Assembly: GCF_009725985.1 (NCBI RefSeq)
Contig: NZ_RCNR01000053.1
Span: 1 to 32,732 of the forward strand
From: Zobellia amurskyensis
GTDB taxonomy: Bacteria; Bacteroidota; Bacteroidia; Flavobacteriales; Flavobacteriaceae
DNA: 32,732 nucleotides
Direction: 5' to 3'
Position 1 is the first letter of the stretch. Each line of letters starts with the position of its first letter. Below the pieces are notes generated by a model. The model searched no databases, was not told the DNA's origin, and saw only the letters and a program-made list of their open reading frames with translations. Made by a program: the position numbers and the translations under genes. Shown here piece by piece: positions 25,819 to 32,732 of this stretch.

Positions 25819-25851
25819 CAAAAAAAGGGACGGTTTCTAAACCGTCCCTTT
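25819..25851 (-). terminator. Intrinsic terminator after the Gfo/Idh/MocA gene
   Basis: AAAGGGACGGTTT (25824-25836) pairs with AAACCGTCCCTTT (25839-25851), a 13-bp perfect stem whose loop is effectively TCTA. On the minus strand it continues into a run of T (A run ending at 25826). It lies 24 nt past the stop at 25875. Confidence 0.9.
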
Positions 25852-25874
25852 CAATCTATATATAGTATACTAAC

Positions 25875-27014
25875 TTACTGTCTTACAATTCCCATATCTC
25901 CCAAATCTAAAGGAATCTTTTTCCCTCCTTCTTTAATGGATTTGTAAATGGCCTCTACAATAATCATATCACGCTTGCCCATTTCACCAGGTGCGTAGTT
26001 TGTAGTTCCCAACATAATATGCTTGGCAAAATCATCCATCTGTACTTTCTGCTGACTTTGATGTGGATATTTTATTTCTTTTCCGTCAGATGTACGTCCG
26101 CTCAAAGGGCCATAACTATGGCAAGGGTTCAATTCTGCCCAACCTTTTTCAAAGGAAACAAAAAGTCGGTTGGCATTCGCATTATGCGAAGTGAATAGAT
26201 TGCCCACTACTCCTTCTGGAAACTCCATCTGGGCCGTAATGGTTTCATCGGTATCTTTAAAATACTCCGGTTTAGAACTAAATTCCTGAGCAGAAACTGA
26301 AATAGGGTTTTGTCCCGTACCGTAAATATTACTCTGTATGGAATACACTCCCATATTCATTAAAGCACCACCACCAGAAAGCGCATGGTTCAAGCGCCAT
26401 TGGTCAGGATTACCTCGTGAGATATAACCGGCATCCGAAGACACATAGCGTACGCTACCAAAAGGCTTCTCTTTTACCATACGTTTTATCTCATTGGTAT
26501 ATGGGTCTGACTGCATACGGTAGCCAACAGACAATTTCACGCCAGCCTCGTTACAAGCGTCAATTATAGCGTCGCATTCTTCCACACTAACTGCCATTGG
26601 TTTTTCACAGATTACATGTTTACCGGCTTTTGCTGCGCGAATACAGTACTCCGCGTGCATACTATTAGGAAGCACTACGTAAACAATATCAATATCCTTA
26701 TTTTTAGCAATGGAGTCAAAGTTCTCATAATTGTACACATTCTTTTTAGGAATGTTGTACTTATCCATCCACTCCTTTTCTTTTGCCGGAGTTCCAGTAA
26801 CAATTCCTGCTAAATAACAATTTTCGGCATCCTGTAAACCAGGCGCCAGTTGTCCGCTGCTATAACTTCCCAAACCCACCAAAGCTATACCCAATTTCTT
26901 TTTTTCCTTTCCTGAAGAAAATCCATAACTCAATCCTACACTACTCAAAACTGCCGTTCCAGCAATTCCTTTTGATAGTTTGGTATTAAAGCTTCTTCTT
27001 GATATATTTTTCAT
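25875..27014 (-). CDS. Tat-exported Gfo/Idh/MocA-family oxidoreductase
   Basis: A 379-residue NAD(P)-dependent sugar oxidoreductase related to glucose-fructose oxidoreductase. The N-terminus has a twin-arginine signal (SRRSFNTKLSKGIAG, 5-19, then a mild hydrophobic stretch to about 32), so the protein is exported folded with its cofactor. The Rossmann motif is ALVGLGSYSSG (44-54), followed by VYVVLPNSMHAEYC (111-124) and the signature CEKPMAVS (136-143) with Lys138. The C-terminal catalytic domain has GYRMQSDPYTNEIK and SGGGALMNMGVYSI, where the GG..dMG.Y motif is seen. Members oxidise or reduce sugars or cyclitols, sometimes in 3-keto-glycoside pathways together with DUF1080 proteins. It is a single gene with its own terminator. 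Confidence 0.93.
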   Translation of the reverse strand: MKNISRRSFNTKLSKGIAGTAVLSSVGLSYGFSSGKEKKKLGIALVGLGSYSSGQLAPGLQDAENCYLAGIVTGTPAKEKEWMDKYNIPKKNVYNYENFDSIAKNKDIDIVYVVLPNSMHAEYCIRAAKAGKHVICEKPMAVSVEECDAIIDACNEAGVKLSVGYRMQSDPYTNEIKRMVKEKPFGSVRYVSSDAGYISRGNPDQWRLNHALSGGGALMNMGVYSIQSNIYGTGQNPISVSAQEFSSKPEYFKDTDETITAQMEFPEGVVGNLFTSHNANANRLFVSFEKGWAELNPCHSYGPLSGRTSDGKEIKYPHQSQQKVQMDDFAKHIMLGTTNYAPGEMGKRDMIIVEAIYKSIKEGGKKIPLDLGDMGIVRQ

Positions 27015-27201
27015 TTTTTGTTCCTTTTAGAATTTCCTCTCCTAAAATACATATAAAACTTAAGTGATTCTCATTATATCTGCACTTGGAACAAGTGATT
27101 TACAGTAAACCATCCTATTTCTCTTAGCCTCTTAATATTGATTAATATTTTATTTTCTCAGTGGAAAGGCTACCTTTATAAACCGCTAAACTTCAAAATT
27201 A

Positions 27202-27672
27202 ATGTCCGCAAAGCCATCCGAATTCTTTAAGACCTTATCAATAATTCACCTAGCCCTAGTAGGTGGTATTCTTGCCTTTGGAATTTTTAAATTTGTTAAT
27301 AATGGGACTTTCGTCGCCAATGCAGACCCAGATGACATCTTTATTTATGTAATACCCGTAGTGGCTGCTTTTTGTTATTTTATGAGTCAATTTATGTTCA
27401 AAAAACAATTACAGGCCATCAAAAGAGAAGATAACTTATCATTAAAAATGAGTAAATATCAAGCCGCATCCATTATAAAGTATGTGTTTATAGAAGCACC
27501 AGCCTTTCTTGCAATCATAGCTTATGGCTTTAATGGAAATGCACTTTTTCTAGTCATCGCAATTTTCTTATTGGTTTACCTTTTCATGCAAAAACCTTCT
27601 CAGAGAAAATTTTTGGAAGAAGCCCCTTTGACCATTGAGGACAAAAAAGAATTCAAGAACAGCAATAGATAA
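27202..27672 (+). CDS. Hypothetical four-helix membrane protein
   Basis: A 156-residue protein I do not recognise beyond its being a small integral membrane protein. Four hydrophobic segments are visible at about 11-32, 46-66, 89-109 and 113-129, with a basic loop (KKQLQAIKREDNLSLK) between the second and third and a charged C-terminal tail (about 131-156). There are no cysteine pairs, metal motifs or signal peptide. The SGNH hydrolase gene starts 13 nt after its stop on the same strand, so the two are co-transcribed; a near-promoter TACCTTTA at 27171-27178 has one mismatch from TAnnTTTG. Whether the two proteins work together is unknown. Confidence 0.8.
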   Translation: MSAKPSEFFKTLSIIHLALVGGILAFGIFKFVNNGTFVANADPDDIFIYVIPVVAAFCYFMSQFMFKKQLQAIKREDNLSLKMSKYQAASIIKYVFIEAPAFLAIIAYGFNGNALFLVIAIFLLVYLFMQKPSQRKFLEEAPLTIEDKKEFKNSNR

Positions 27673-27685
27673 TTTACCGAACACA

Positions 27686-28375
27686 ATGAAACTTAAACCA
27701 ACATTACTTGCTTTATTAATGGGACTAGGAATAATTAATGGAATTAAAGGACAGGATTGGCCAAATTTGAGTCAGTTTCAAGAGGCAAATGCTAAACTGG
27801 CTAAACCTGCTGCCAATGAAAACCGAGTGGTTTTTATGGGAAACTCCATTACTATTGGTTGGATCAATTCCAGACCGGAGTTTTTCGCAAACAAACCTTA
27901 TGTAAACAGAGGTATTAGCGGACAAACTACGCCACAAATGCTCGTTCGTTTTAGACAAGATGTTATTGATCTTCAACCTAAAGTAATGGTTCTGTTGGCT
28001 GGAACTAATGATATTGCGGGCAATACGGGACCATCAACCTTAGAGATGATTATGAACAACATTAAATCTATGGCAGATATAGCAGTGGCAAACGATATAA
28101 AGGTAATCTTATCCTCTACCCTGCCCGCTTTTAAGTATCCATGGAAACCTGGTGTGGAGCCTGCTCAGAAAATTATGGACCTGAACAAAATGATTAAAGC
28201 TTATGCTGAGGAAAAGGGTCATATTTATCTTGACTATTTTTCCGCTATGGCAGATGAACGTAACGGTTTGCCAAAAAAATATGCAAATGATGGCGTACAC
28301 CCTACAATTGAAGGGTACAAAGTAATGGAGCCTTTAGCAGAAAAAGCCATTGCCGAAGCTTTACAAAATCATTAA
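27686..28375 (+). CDS. Secreted SGNH/GDSL-family hydrolase
   Basis: A 229-residue exported esterase-type hydrolase. I start at the ATG at 27686, which gives a signal peptide (MKLKPTLLALLMGLGIIN, cleavage near KGQ, residue 23); an upstream TTG overlapping the previous gene would bury it. The catalytic blocks are present: block I FMGNSITIGW with Ser54 (Asn in place of the usual Asp of GDS, a common flavobacterial variant), block II NRGISGQT with Gly79, block III LLAGTNDI with Asn108, and block V NDGVHPTIEGY with Asp202 and His205. Such enzymes deacetylate sugars or cleave acyl esters, often on glycans. It is translated with the small membrane protein gene 13 nt upstream. Confidence 0.92.
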   Translation: MKLKPTLLALLMGLGIINGIKGQDWPNLSQFQEANAKLAKPAANENRVVFMGNSITIGWINSRPEFFANKPYVNRGISGQTTPQMLVRFRQDVIDLQPKVMVLLAGTNDIAGNTGPSTLEMIMNNIKSMADIAVANDIKVILSSTLPAFKYPWKPGVEPAQKIMDLNKMIKAYAEEKGHIYLDYFSAMADERNGLPKKYANDGVHPTIEGYKVMEPLAEKAIAEALQNH

Positions 28376-28407
28376 GCGAACATACCAAGCGCAAAAAGAA
28401 GTGTTAA

Positions 28408-28435
28408 GTATAAAAAATAACCCTTATTTTTATAC
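28408..28435. repeat. AT-rich inverted repeat after the SGNH gene
   Basis: GTATAAAAAATAA, CCC, TTATTTTTATAC: arms of 13 and 12 nt that pair with a single bulged A. It lies 33 nt past the SGNH stop and 50 nt before the next ATG. It could act as a terminator-like element or as an operator for the following gene; there is no GC-rich stem. Confidence 0.55.
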
Positions 28436-28485
28436 ATACCCTTCAATAGTCATCCTATTTAGAATAGCACTCTTTAACCCTGCGA

Positions 28486-30207
28486 ATGCAAGAAACAGTT
28501 CAAGATTCCGGTTCAACAGATACCAAGAACCAACCCAATACATACGACTCTATAATTATAGGTTCTGGAGCGGGTGGCCTGGCTACAGCAATTTGCTTGG
28601 CTAGAGCAGGAAAAAAAGTCTTGGTTCTAGAACAGCATGATGTACCTGGTGGTTGGTGCCATAGTTTCTACTTAAACGGACACCGATTTACACCCGGAGT
28701 CCACTACGTTGGGTTAATGGCAGAAGGCGAAGCGACCAATGATTTGTACAGAGGTTTGGGAATTGCTAACGAGCTAGTATTTTTTAGAATGAATCCTGAT
28801 GCGTACGAACATGTCTGTATTGGTAAAGAAAGATTCGATTTTCCTGCCAATTTTGAGCTCCTTATTGAACGCCTTTCCGCACGTTTTCCGAATGACAAAA
28901 AACAGATTCACAAATACCTTAATCTTACTAGAAAGGTAAGTGAAGAACTTTACTCCCTACCCTATTTTAAAGGATTCTGGCAAAAATTGACCATTCCCTT
29001 TAAAACCAAACATTTCGGCAAGTACGGTATGTTCAGCGTGAGAAAAGTAATAGGGTGGCATATTAAAAATCCGCTTTTAAAAAACATTTTGAACATACAG
29101 TGTGGGGATCACGGTGTTCAGCCTAAAAAGGTTCCATTTGTATTGCATAGTGCATTAATGTACCACTATTTTCAAGGTGGTTACTACCCTATGGGTGGTG
29201 GCGGTGCGCTCATAAAAGCTATGACTAATACGCTTAAAAAACACGGAGGAGAACTACGCACTAGTACGGCAGTTACAAAAATAATTCTGGAAGGTGACCA
29301 AAGGAAAAAAGCTGTTGGGGTTGTTTTAGAAAATGGACAAGAACTTTATGCGGATACCATTGTCTCCAATGCAGATGTAGGTATTACGTATAATGATTTA
29401 GTTGGAAGAGAAAACCTCAGTGCTAAATTTCAGCAAAAATTAGCTAAAACAAAATATTCCAGCACCTCATTGATGTTGTTTCTGATTGTTGATATGGACT
29501 TGCGCAAAGCTGGTCTGGACTCCGGTAATATTTGGATGATGCCCAATAAGGATACAGACGAATTTTACGATGGCATGCTGGAATCGGATATTTCAAAAGG
29601 AGATGTTTTTGAAGGAATGTTCATTAGCTGTACCACTTTAAAAGACCCTTCTAGTTTTGATGGAAAACATCATAGCATAGAGGCCATTACTTTGGTTGAC
29701 TATAAGGCTTTTGAGAAGTTTAAAGATGAAAATCAGGAGCGTTCACAAGAATACTTGAATTTCAAAGAATTATTGATGCAAAAAATGATAAACGGATTAG
29801 AAAATGCTATTCCAGGTATCAGTAAACACATAATTCAAAAAGACTTGGGAACCCCGTTAACCAATAAATACTACGTTAACACAACCGATGGTAATATCTA
29901 CGGCACCGAAAAAAGTTTAAAACATATTGGTCCGTTTGCCTACAAGGCAAAAAGTGAGATTGAGAATCTCTATCTATGCGGAGCTAGCATTCTTTCCCAT
30001 GGTGTGGCAGGAGTTTCACACTCAGGTGTGGATACCGCAGCTCAAATTTTGAAATGTGACCCGGATGAACTCAAAAAACCACAAGAGGACCAACATATAA
30101 GAATCTACGAAGCTGAGGATGCAACTGATTATCCAGAATGGATGTTGAAAAAAATAGCGGTCAAAACTGCTAGGGCCAAGAATAAAAGTGAAGAGGTTAA
30201 TACATAA
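28486..30207 (+). CDS. Phytoene-desaturase/retinol-saturase-like FAD oxidoreductase
   Basis: A 573-residue flavoprotein of the CrtI/RetSat family (NAD(P)/FAD-dependent carotenoid-type desaturases and all-trans-retinol 13,14-reductase). The dinucleotide-binding motif is IIIGSGAGGLATAICLARAG (23-42) followed by VLVLEQHDVPGGWCHSF (45-61). The central segment GGYYPMGGGGALIKAMTNTL and the NADVGITYND strand are family typical. The C-terminal FAD-contact region reads LYLCGASILSHGVAGVSHSG. A polar tail of about 50 residues follows. No carotenoid genes (crtB, crtY) are in the window, so a role in lipid or isoprenoid saturation is as likely as carotenoid desaturation. The start is an ATG at 28486, 110 nt after the SGNH stop. 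Confidence 0.88.
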   Translation: MQETVQDSGSTDTKNQPNTYDSIIIGSGAGGLATAICLARAGKKVLVLEQHDVPGGWCHSFYLNGHRFTPGVHYVGLMAEGEATNDLYRGLGIANELVFFRMNPDAYEHVCIGKERFDFPANFELLIERLSARFPNDKKQIHKYLNLTRKVSEELYSLPYFKGFWQKLTIPFKTKHFGKYGMFSVRKVIGWHIKNPLLKNILNIQCGDHGVQPKKVPFVLHSALMYHYFQGGYYPMGGGGALIKAMTNTLKKHGGELRTSTAVTKIILEGDQRKKAVGVVLENGQELYADTIVSNADVGITYNDLVGRENLSAKFQQKLAKTKYSSTSLMLFLIVDMDLRKAGLDSGNIWMMPNKDTDEFYDGMLESDISKGDVFEGMFISCTTLKDPSSFDGKHHSIEAITLVDYKAFEKFKDENQERSQEYLNFKELLMQKMINGLENAIPGISKHIIQKDLGTPLTNKYYVNTTDGNIYGTEKSLKHIGPFAYKAKSEIENLYLCGASILSHGVAGVSHSGVDTAAQILKCDPDELKKPQEDQHIRIYEAEDATDYPEWMLKKIAVKTARAKNKSEEVNT

Positions 30208-30221
30208 TATATATATATATA
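30207..30221. repeat. Dinucleotide (AT)7 run
   Basis: An uninterrupted AT repeat of 15 nt that begins at the last base of the flavoprotein stop codon. It lies in non-coding DNA about 105 nt before the DUF5107 gene. It is short, and a role is not evident. Confidence 0.9.
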
Positions 30222-30285
30222 CTGAGTCGCTTTTTACAATTTATTATACTCACCAGACCATTTGTTATACTGTATTTTAGTAATC

Positions 30286-30303
30286 CTTCTTAACTTTAAG
30301 AAG
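30286..30303. promoter_or_regulatory. Palindrome in the DUF5107 gene leader
   Basis: CTTCTTAA, CT, TTAAGAAG: perfect 8-bp arms, ending 22 nt before the ATG at 30326. The place and symmetry fit a repressor or activator site, or a leader hairpin. No regulator gene lies beside it. Confidence 0.5.
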
Positions 30304-30325
30304 AATATTATCATACAAACAAATT

Positions 30326-32732
30326 ATGCTAAACCAAAATCGTTTTCTTTCAGCGTTATTGCTCTTCCTTTGCGTTTCTCAACTTCAGGCTCAAGTAAAA
30401 GTTTACGAAGGTCAAGAAACTATTCCAACCTATAAAATCGGTACGGATGAAGTAAGTCCTATTTTCTATACCGGACGTGGTGTTCAAGGGGCTCAGGGGA
30501 AAGTCTATCCGTATGCCTCCCAAACCAAATTGGGCGATTCTTTGGTTGATGTCGCATATGACATGGTCTACCTAGAAAACGAATATATCCGTGTAAAGGT
30601 TCTGCCCGCTTTTGGTGGCCGCCTTTTTTCTGCAATAGATAAAACCAACGGTCACGAGCTGTTCCATACCAACAGCGTAATAAAGCCTGATTTAATCGGT
30701 ACGTTGGGGGCTTGGGTTTCAGGAGGTATAGAATGGTGTTTTCCACATCACCACCGTACAACTACCATGCTGCCCAGTGACTATAGAATGATAAATAACG
30801 AAGACGGGAGCGCCACGGTTTGGATCGGAGAAACCGAAAAAACAAGAGACATGCGTGGCGTTATAGGCATGACCCTAAGACCAGGTCGTTCCTATATAGA
30901 AGTTGATTATCGCATTAATAATACTAGTGATGTTACCACTACGTTTCTTTTTTGGGCCAATGTGGCTATAACAGCAAACGATGATTTTAGAACGTTCTGG
31001 CCTCCAAGTCAAGAGATTGGAGTATATCACAACAACAGTAGCTTTATCAATTGGCCTTTATCCAATAAAACTGATGATTACGGGCGTACCAGTTATGAAG
31101 AAGGCGTAGATTTAACTTGGTGGAAAAACCATCCCAATCCGGTTTCATTTTTTATGTGGGATATTAAGGAAGGTTTTATTGGTGGATATGATTACGGACA
31201 AAAAGCGGGAACCGTTCATGTAGGTGACCCATTTGAAAACAACGCTTCAAAATTATGGCAATTTGGTCCTGGTTTACAAGGACAAAATGCAAGACGAAAA
31301 TTAACCGATGACGGAAAGGCGTATGTAGAATTAATGACCGGAACCTTTTCTAACAATCAACCGGATTATAATTGGATTCTCCCCCACTCCGCTAAAGACG
31401 CAAAAAATTACTGGTATCCTGTTCGAGATTTAGAGGTGGTTAAAAATTCCAATACCGATGCTTCCGCTACGCTTCAAATGCGAAATGTAAAAACAGTATT
31501 CTACGGATTCAACACTACCAAAGATTTTAAAGGAGCGAAAGTTATTCTAAAAAATGGTGATACTGTTTTAGAGGAAAAAACGATAGATATTGATCCTGCC
31601 CATCCTTTTACATCGACTTATAAAAACAGAAAAGCTTTAGATGAATATCAACTAACTGTCCTTATTCAAGATGCAGAAGGAAACGAACTTATTTCATACA
31701 CACCCTACAAACCAAAAACTCCACAACTTCCAGAAGTTCAAGAGAAAGTAAAGAAACCGGAGGAGCTCAAAACTGTTGAAGACCTTTACCTAACAGGACG
31801 TTTTGTAGAACAATTTAGAAGACCGGGCATTGAACCTGACGATTATTACTTAGCCGCTTTGGAAATATCACCAAACGATTACCGTACGAATCTCGCTTTA
31901 GGTATGCGTAAATTCAATCAAACCAAATATGGCGAGGCATTAAAATATCTACAAACCGCAGCAGATAAATTAAAAGTAAAATACTATCAGCCCAAAGAAG
32001 GTGAAATATTCTATTATTTGGGTTTAACTCACCAAGCATTTGGTCATGAAGAGGAAGCGTATTCCAATTTAGCAAGATCAGCTTGGTATTACCAATGGTT
32101 CTCCTCTGGTAATTTTAAATTGGCACAAATTGAGAGCACAAAAGGAAACTATCAAAAAGCACTTGAATACGTTCAAGAAGCCTATACTACAAATAATCGC
32201 GATGGTAGAATTGTAGTATTAAATGCCGTTTTACTCCGTAAACTTAACCGCCAGAGCGAAGCCGCAACTCTCCTAGAGAAGCAGATTGCATATGACCCTT
32301 TAGATTTTTCAGTCCTTTATGAAATGGAACTGGCCAAAGGTAATAGCTCTATGGAAGCCTGGAGAAACAACATGCAAAACCCAGAGAACAATTATCTGGA
32401 AATCGCTACGAACTACATGAATGCAGGTATTACCGAAGATGGTATTGCGTTATTGTCTGACTTAAAAAATGTATCCAGCCCGCTTGTGCACTATTACAAA
32501 GCTTGGTTTTATACTGAAGCAGGTGATTCTAGCAAAGCGAAAGAAGCCTTAGCTGAAGCAAAAAATGCGTCCTTAGATTATGCATTTCCATATCGCACGG
32601 AAACCGAAACTGTTTTAAATAAAGCACTAGAAATTGATGCTAATAATGCCACTACCTTTTATCTTTTGGGTAATCTACTTTATGATAAAAGACCAGATGA
32701 TGCCATAAAGTATTGGGAGAAAGCCGGCGCTA
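30326..32732 (+). CDS. Secreted DUF5107 protein with TPR repeats (3' end cut by the window)
   Basis: The frame is open from the ATG at 30326 to the window edge, 802 codons, with no stop. A signal peptide (MLNQNRFLSALLLFLCVSQ, cleavage near LQAQ, residue 23) leads to a DUF5107 domain at about 45-350: KVLPAFGGRLFSAIDKTNGH, AWVSGGIEWCFPHHHRTTT, and WEWYDNE-like variants such as LTWWKNHPNPVSFFMWD. The domain has the look of a mutarotase-like super-beta-sandwich. From about 480 onward tetratricopeptide-like helices follow (DDYYLAALEISPNDYRTNLA, YYLGLTHQAFGHEEEAYSNL, FYLLGNLLYDKRPDDAIKYW). Known family members are about 1000-1100 residues, so a few hundred residues are missing. Proteins of this type occur in Bacteroidota carbohydrate loci; activity is not predictable from what is here. 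The palindrome at 30286-30303 lies in its leader. Confidence 0.88.
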   Translation, partial: MLNQNRFLSALLLFLCVSQLQAQVKVYEGQETIPTYKIGTDEVSPIFYTGRGVQGAQGKVYPYASQTKLGDSLVDVAYDMVYLENEYIRVKVLPAFGGRLFSAIDKTNGHELFHTNSVIKPDLIGTLGAWVSGGIEWCFPHHHRTTTMLPSDYRMINNEDGSATVWIGETEKTRDMRGVIGMTLRPGRSYIEVDYRINNTSDVTTTFLFWANVAITANDDFRTFWPPSQEIGVYHNNSSFINWPLSNKTDDYGRTSYEEGVDLTWWKNHPNPVSFFMWDIKEGFIGGYDYGQKAGTVHVGDPFENNASKLWQFGPGLQGQNARRKLTDDGKAYVELMTGTFSNNQPDYNWILPHSAKDAKNYWYPVRDLEVVKNSNTDASATLQMRNVKTVFYGFNTTKDFKGAKVILKNGDTVLEEKTIDIDPAHPFTSTYKNRKALDEYQLTVLIQDAEGNELISYTPYKPKTPQLPEVQEKVKKPEELKTVEDLYLTGRFVEQFRRPGIEPDDYYLAALEISPNDYRTNLALGMRKFNQTKYGEALKYLQTAADKLKVKYYQPKEGEIFYYLGLTHQAFGHEEEAYSNLARSAWYYQWFSSGNFKLAQIESTKGNYQKALEYVQEAYTTNNRDGRIVVLNAVLLRKLNRQSEAATLLEKQIAYDPLDFSVLYEMELAKGNSSMEAWRNNMQNPENNYLEIATNYMNAGITEDGIALLSDLKNVSSPLVHYYKAWFYTEAGDSSKAKEALAEAKNASLDYAFPYRTETETVLNKALEIDANNATTFYLLGNLLYDKRPDDAIKYWEKAGA

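Noticed and set aside
27635-27685. A TTG start for the SGNH hydrolase that overlaps the preceding gene
   Set aside because: It would bury the signal peptide; the ATG at 27686 gives a normal exported protein.
27731-27900. Asn in the GDS motif of the SGNH hydrolase as a sign of an inactive enzyme
   Set aside because: Ser, Gly, Asn, Asp and His are all present, and GNS in place of GDS is a frequent variant in this bacterial group.
30207-30221. The (AT)7 run as a phase-variation repeat
   Set aside because: It begins at the end of a stop codon, far from the next start, and is short; slippage there would not obviously change expression.
30459-30761. A 100-codon minus-strand open frame inside the DUF5107 gene
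   Set aside because: It is antisense to a well-supported coding region and has no domain, leader or composition of its own.

Overview
The window looks like chromosome of a marine-type member of the Flavobacteriaceae (Bacteroidota). The evidence is AT-rich DNA, a SusC/SusD pair, PorP/SprF and PD40 proteins of the type IX secretion/gliding family, many Bacteroidota-style lipoproteins, A-rich rather than Shine-Dalgarno leaders, and -7 promoter elements of the form TAnnTTTG. The genus cannot be fixed from the sequence alone. I see no tRNA, rRNA, insertion sequence, prophage or CRISPR array.

Layout. 1-5113 (minus) is the end of a polysaccharide-utilisation type operon: susC, susD, an intrinsic terminator, then the start of a third secreted protein cut by the window edge. 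5362-8255 (minus) holds a secreted DUF1080 protein with its own terminator, a DegT/StrS-type PLP aminotransferase whose leader is a five-copy heptamer repeat, and a nitroreductase. 8406-9704 (minus) is a DUF2254 membrane protein. It is divergent from rlmF (23S rRNA m6A1618 methyltransferase), which is followed by a stand-alone lpxD. A bidirectional terminator separates lpxD from a convergent LuxR-type response regulator whose phosphoacceptor Asp is replaced by Glu.

13591-16986 (minus) carries a PD40 beta-propeller protein followed by a PorP/SprF-type outer-membrane protein with a C-terminal SPOR-like domain. The usual OmpA domain of the PD40 partner is absent. 17297-18419 (plus) is a TetR regulator with a palindromic operator just after its predicted promoter, co-directional with a DUF1348 (NTF2-fold) protein. 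18654-20872 (plus) is a GAPDH and a secreted galactose mutarotase.

20904-25605 (minus) is a run of three lipoproteins: a double fasciclin-domain protein, a di-haem cytochrome c peroxidase with a long N-terminal extension, and a PhoX-like (DUF839) protein. 25824-27014 (minus) is a Tat-exported Gfo/Idh/MocA oxidoreductase. 27202-30207 (plus) is a four-helix membrane protein, a secreted SGNH hydrolase and a phytoene-desaturase/retinol-saturase-like flavoprotein. 30326 to the end (plus) is a secreted DUF5107-TPR protein cut by the right edge.

Much of the window concerns the cell envelope and secreted carbohydrate metabolism (SusCD, DUF1080, GalM, Gfo/Idh/MocA, SGNH, DUF5107). No strong case for an entirely new system emerged. 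The best leads are the PorP-SPOR/PD40 pair, the Asp-to-Glu response regulator, the FAS1/cytochrome/PhoX-like lipoprotein trio and the heptamer repeat in the aminotransferase leader.
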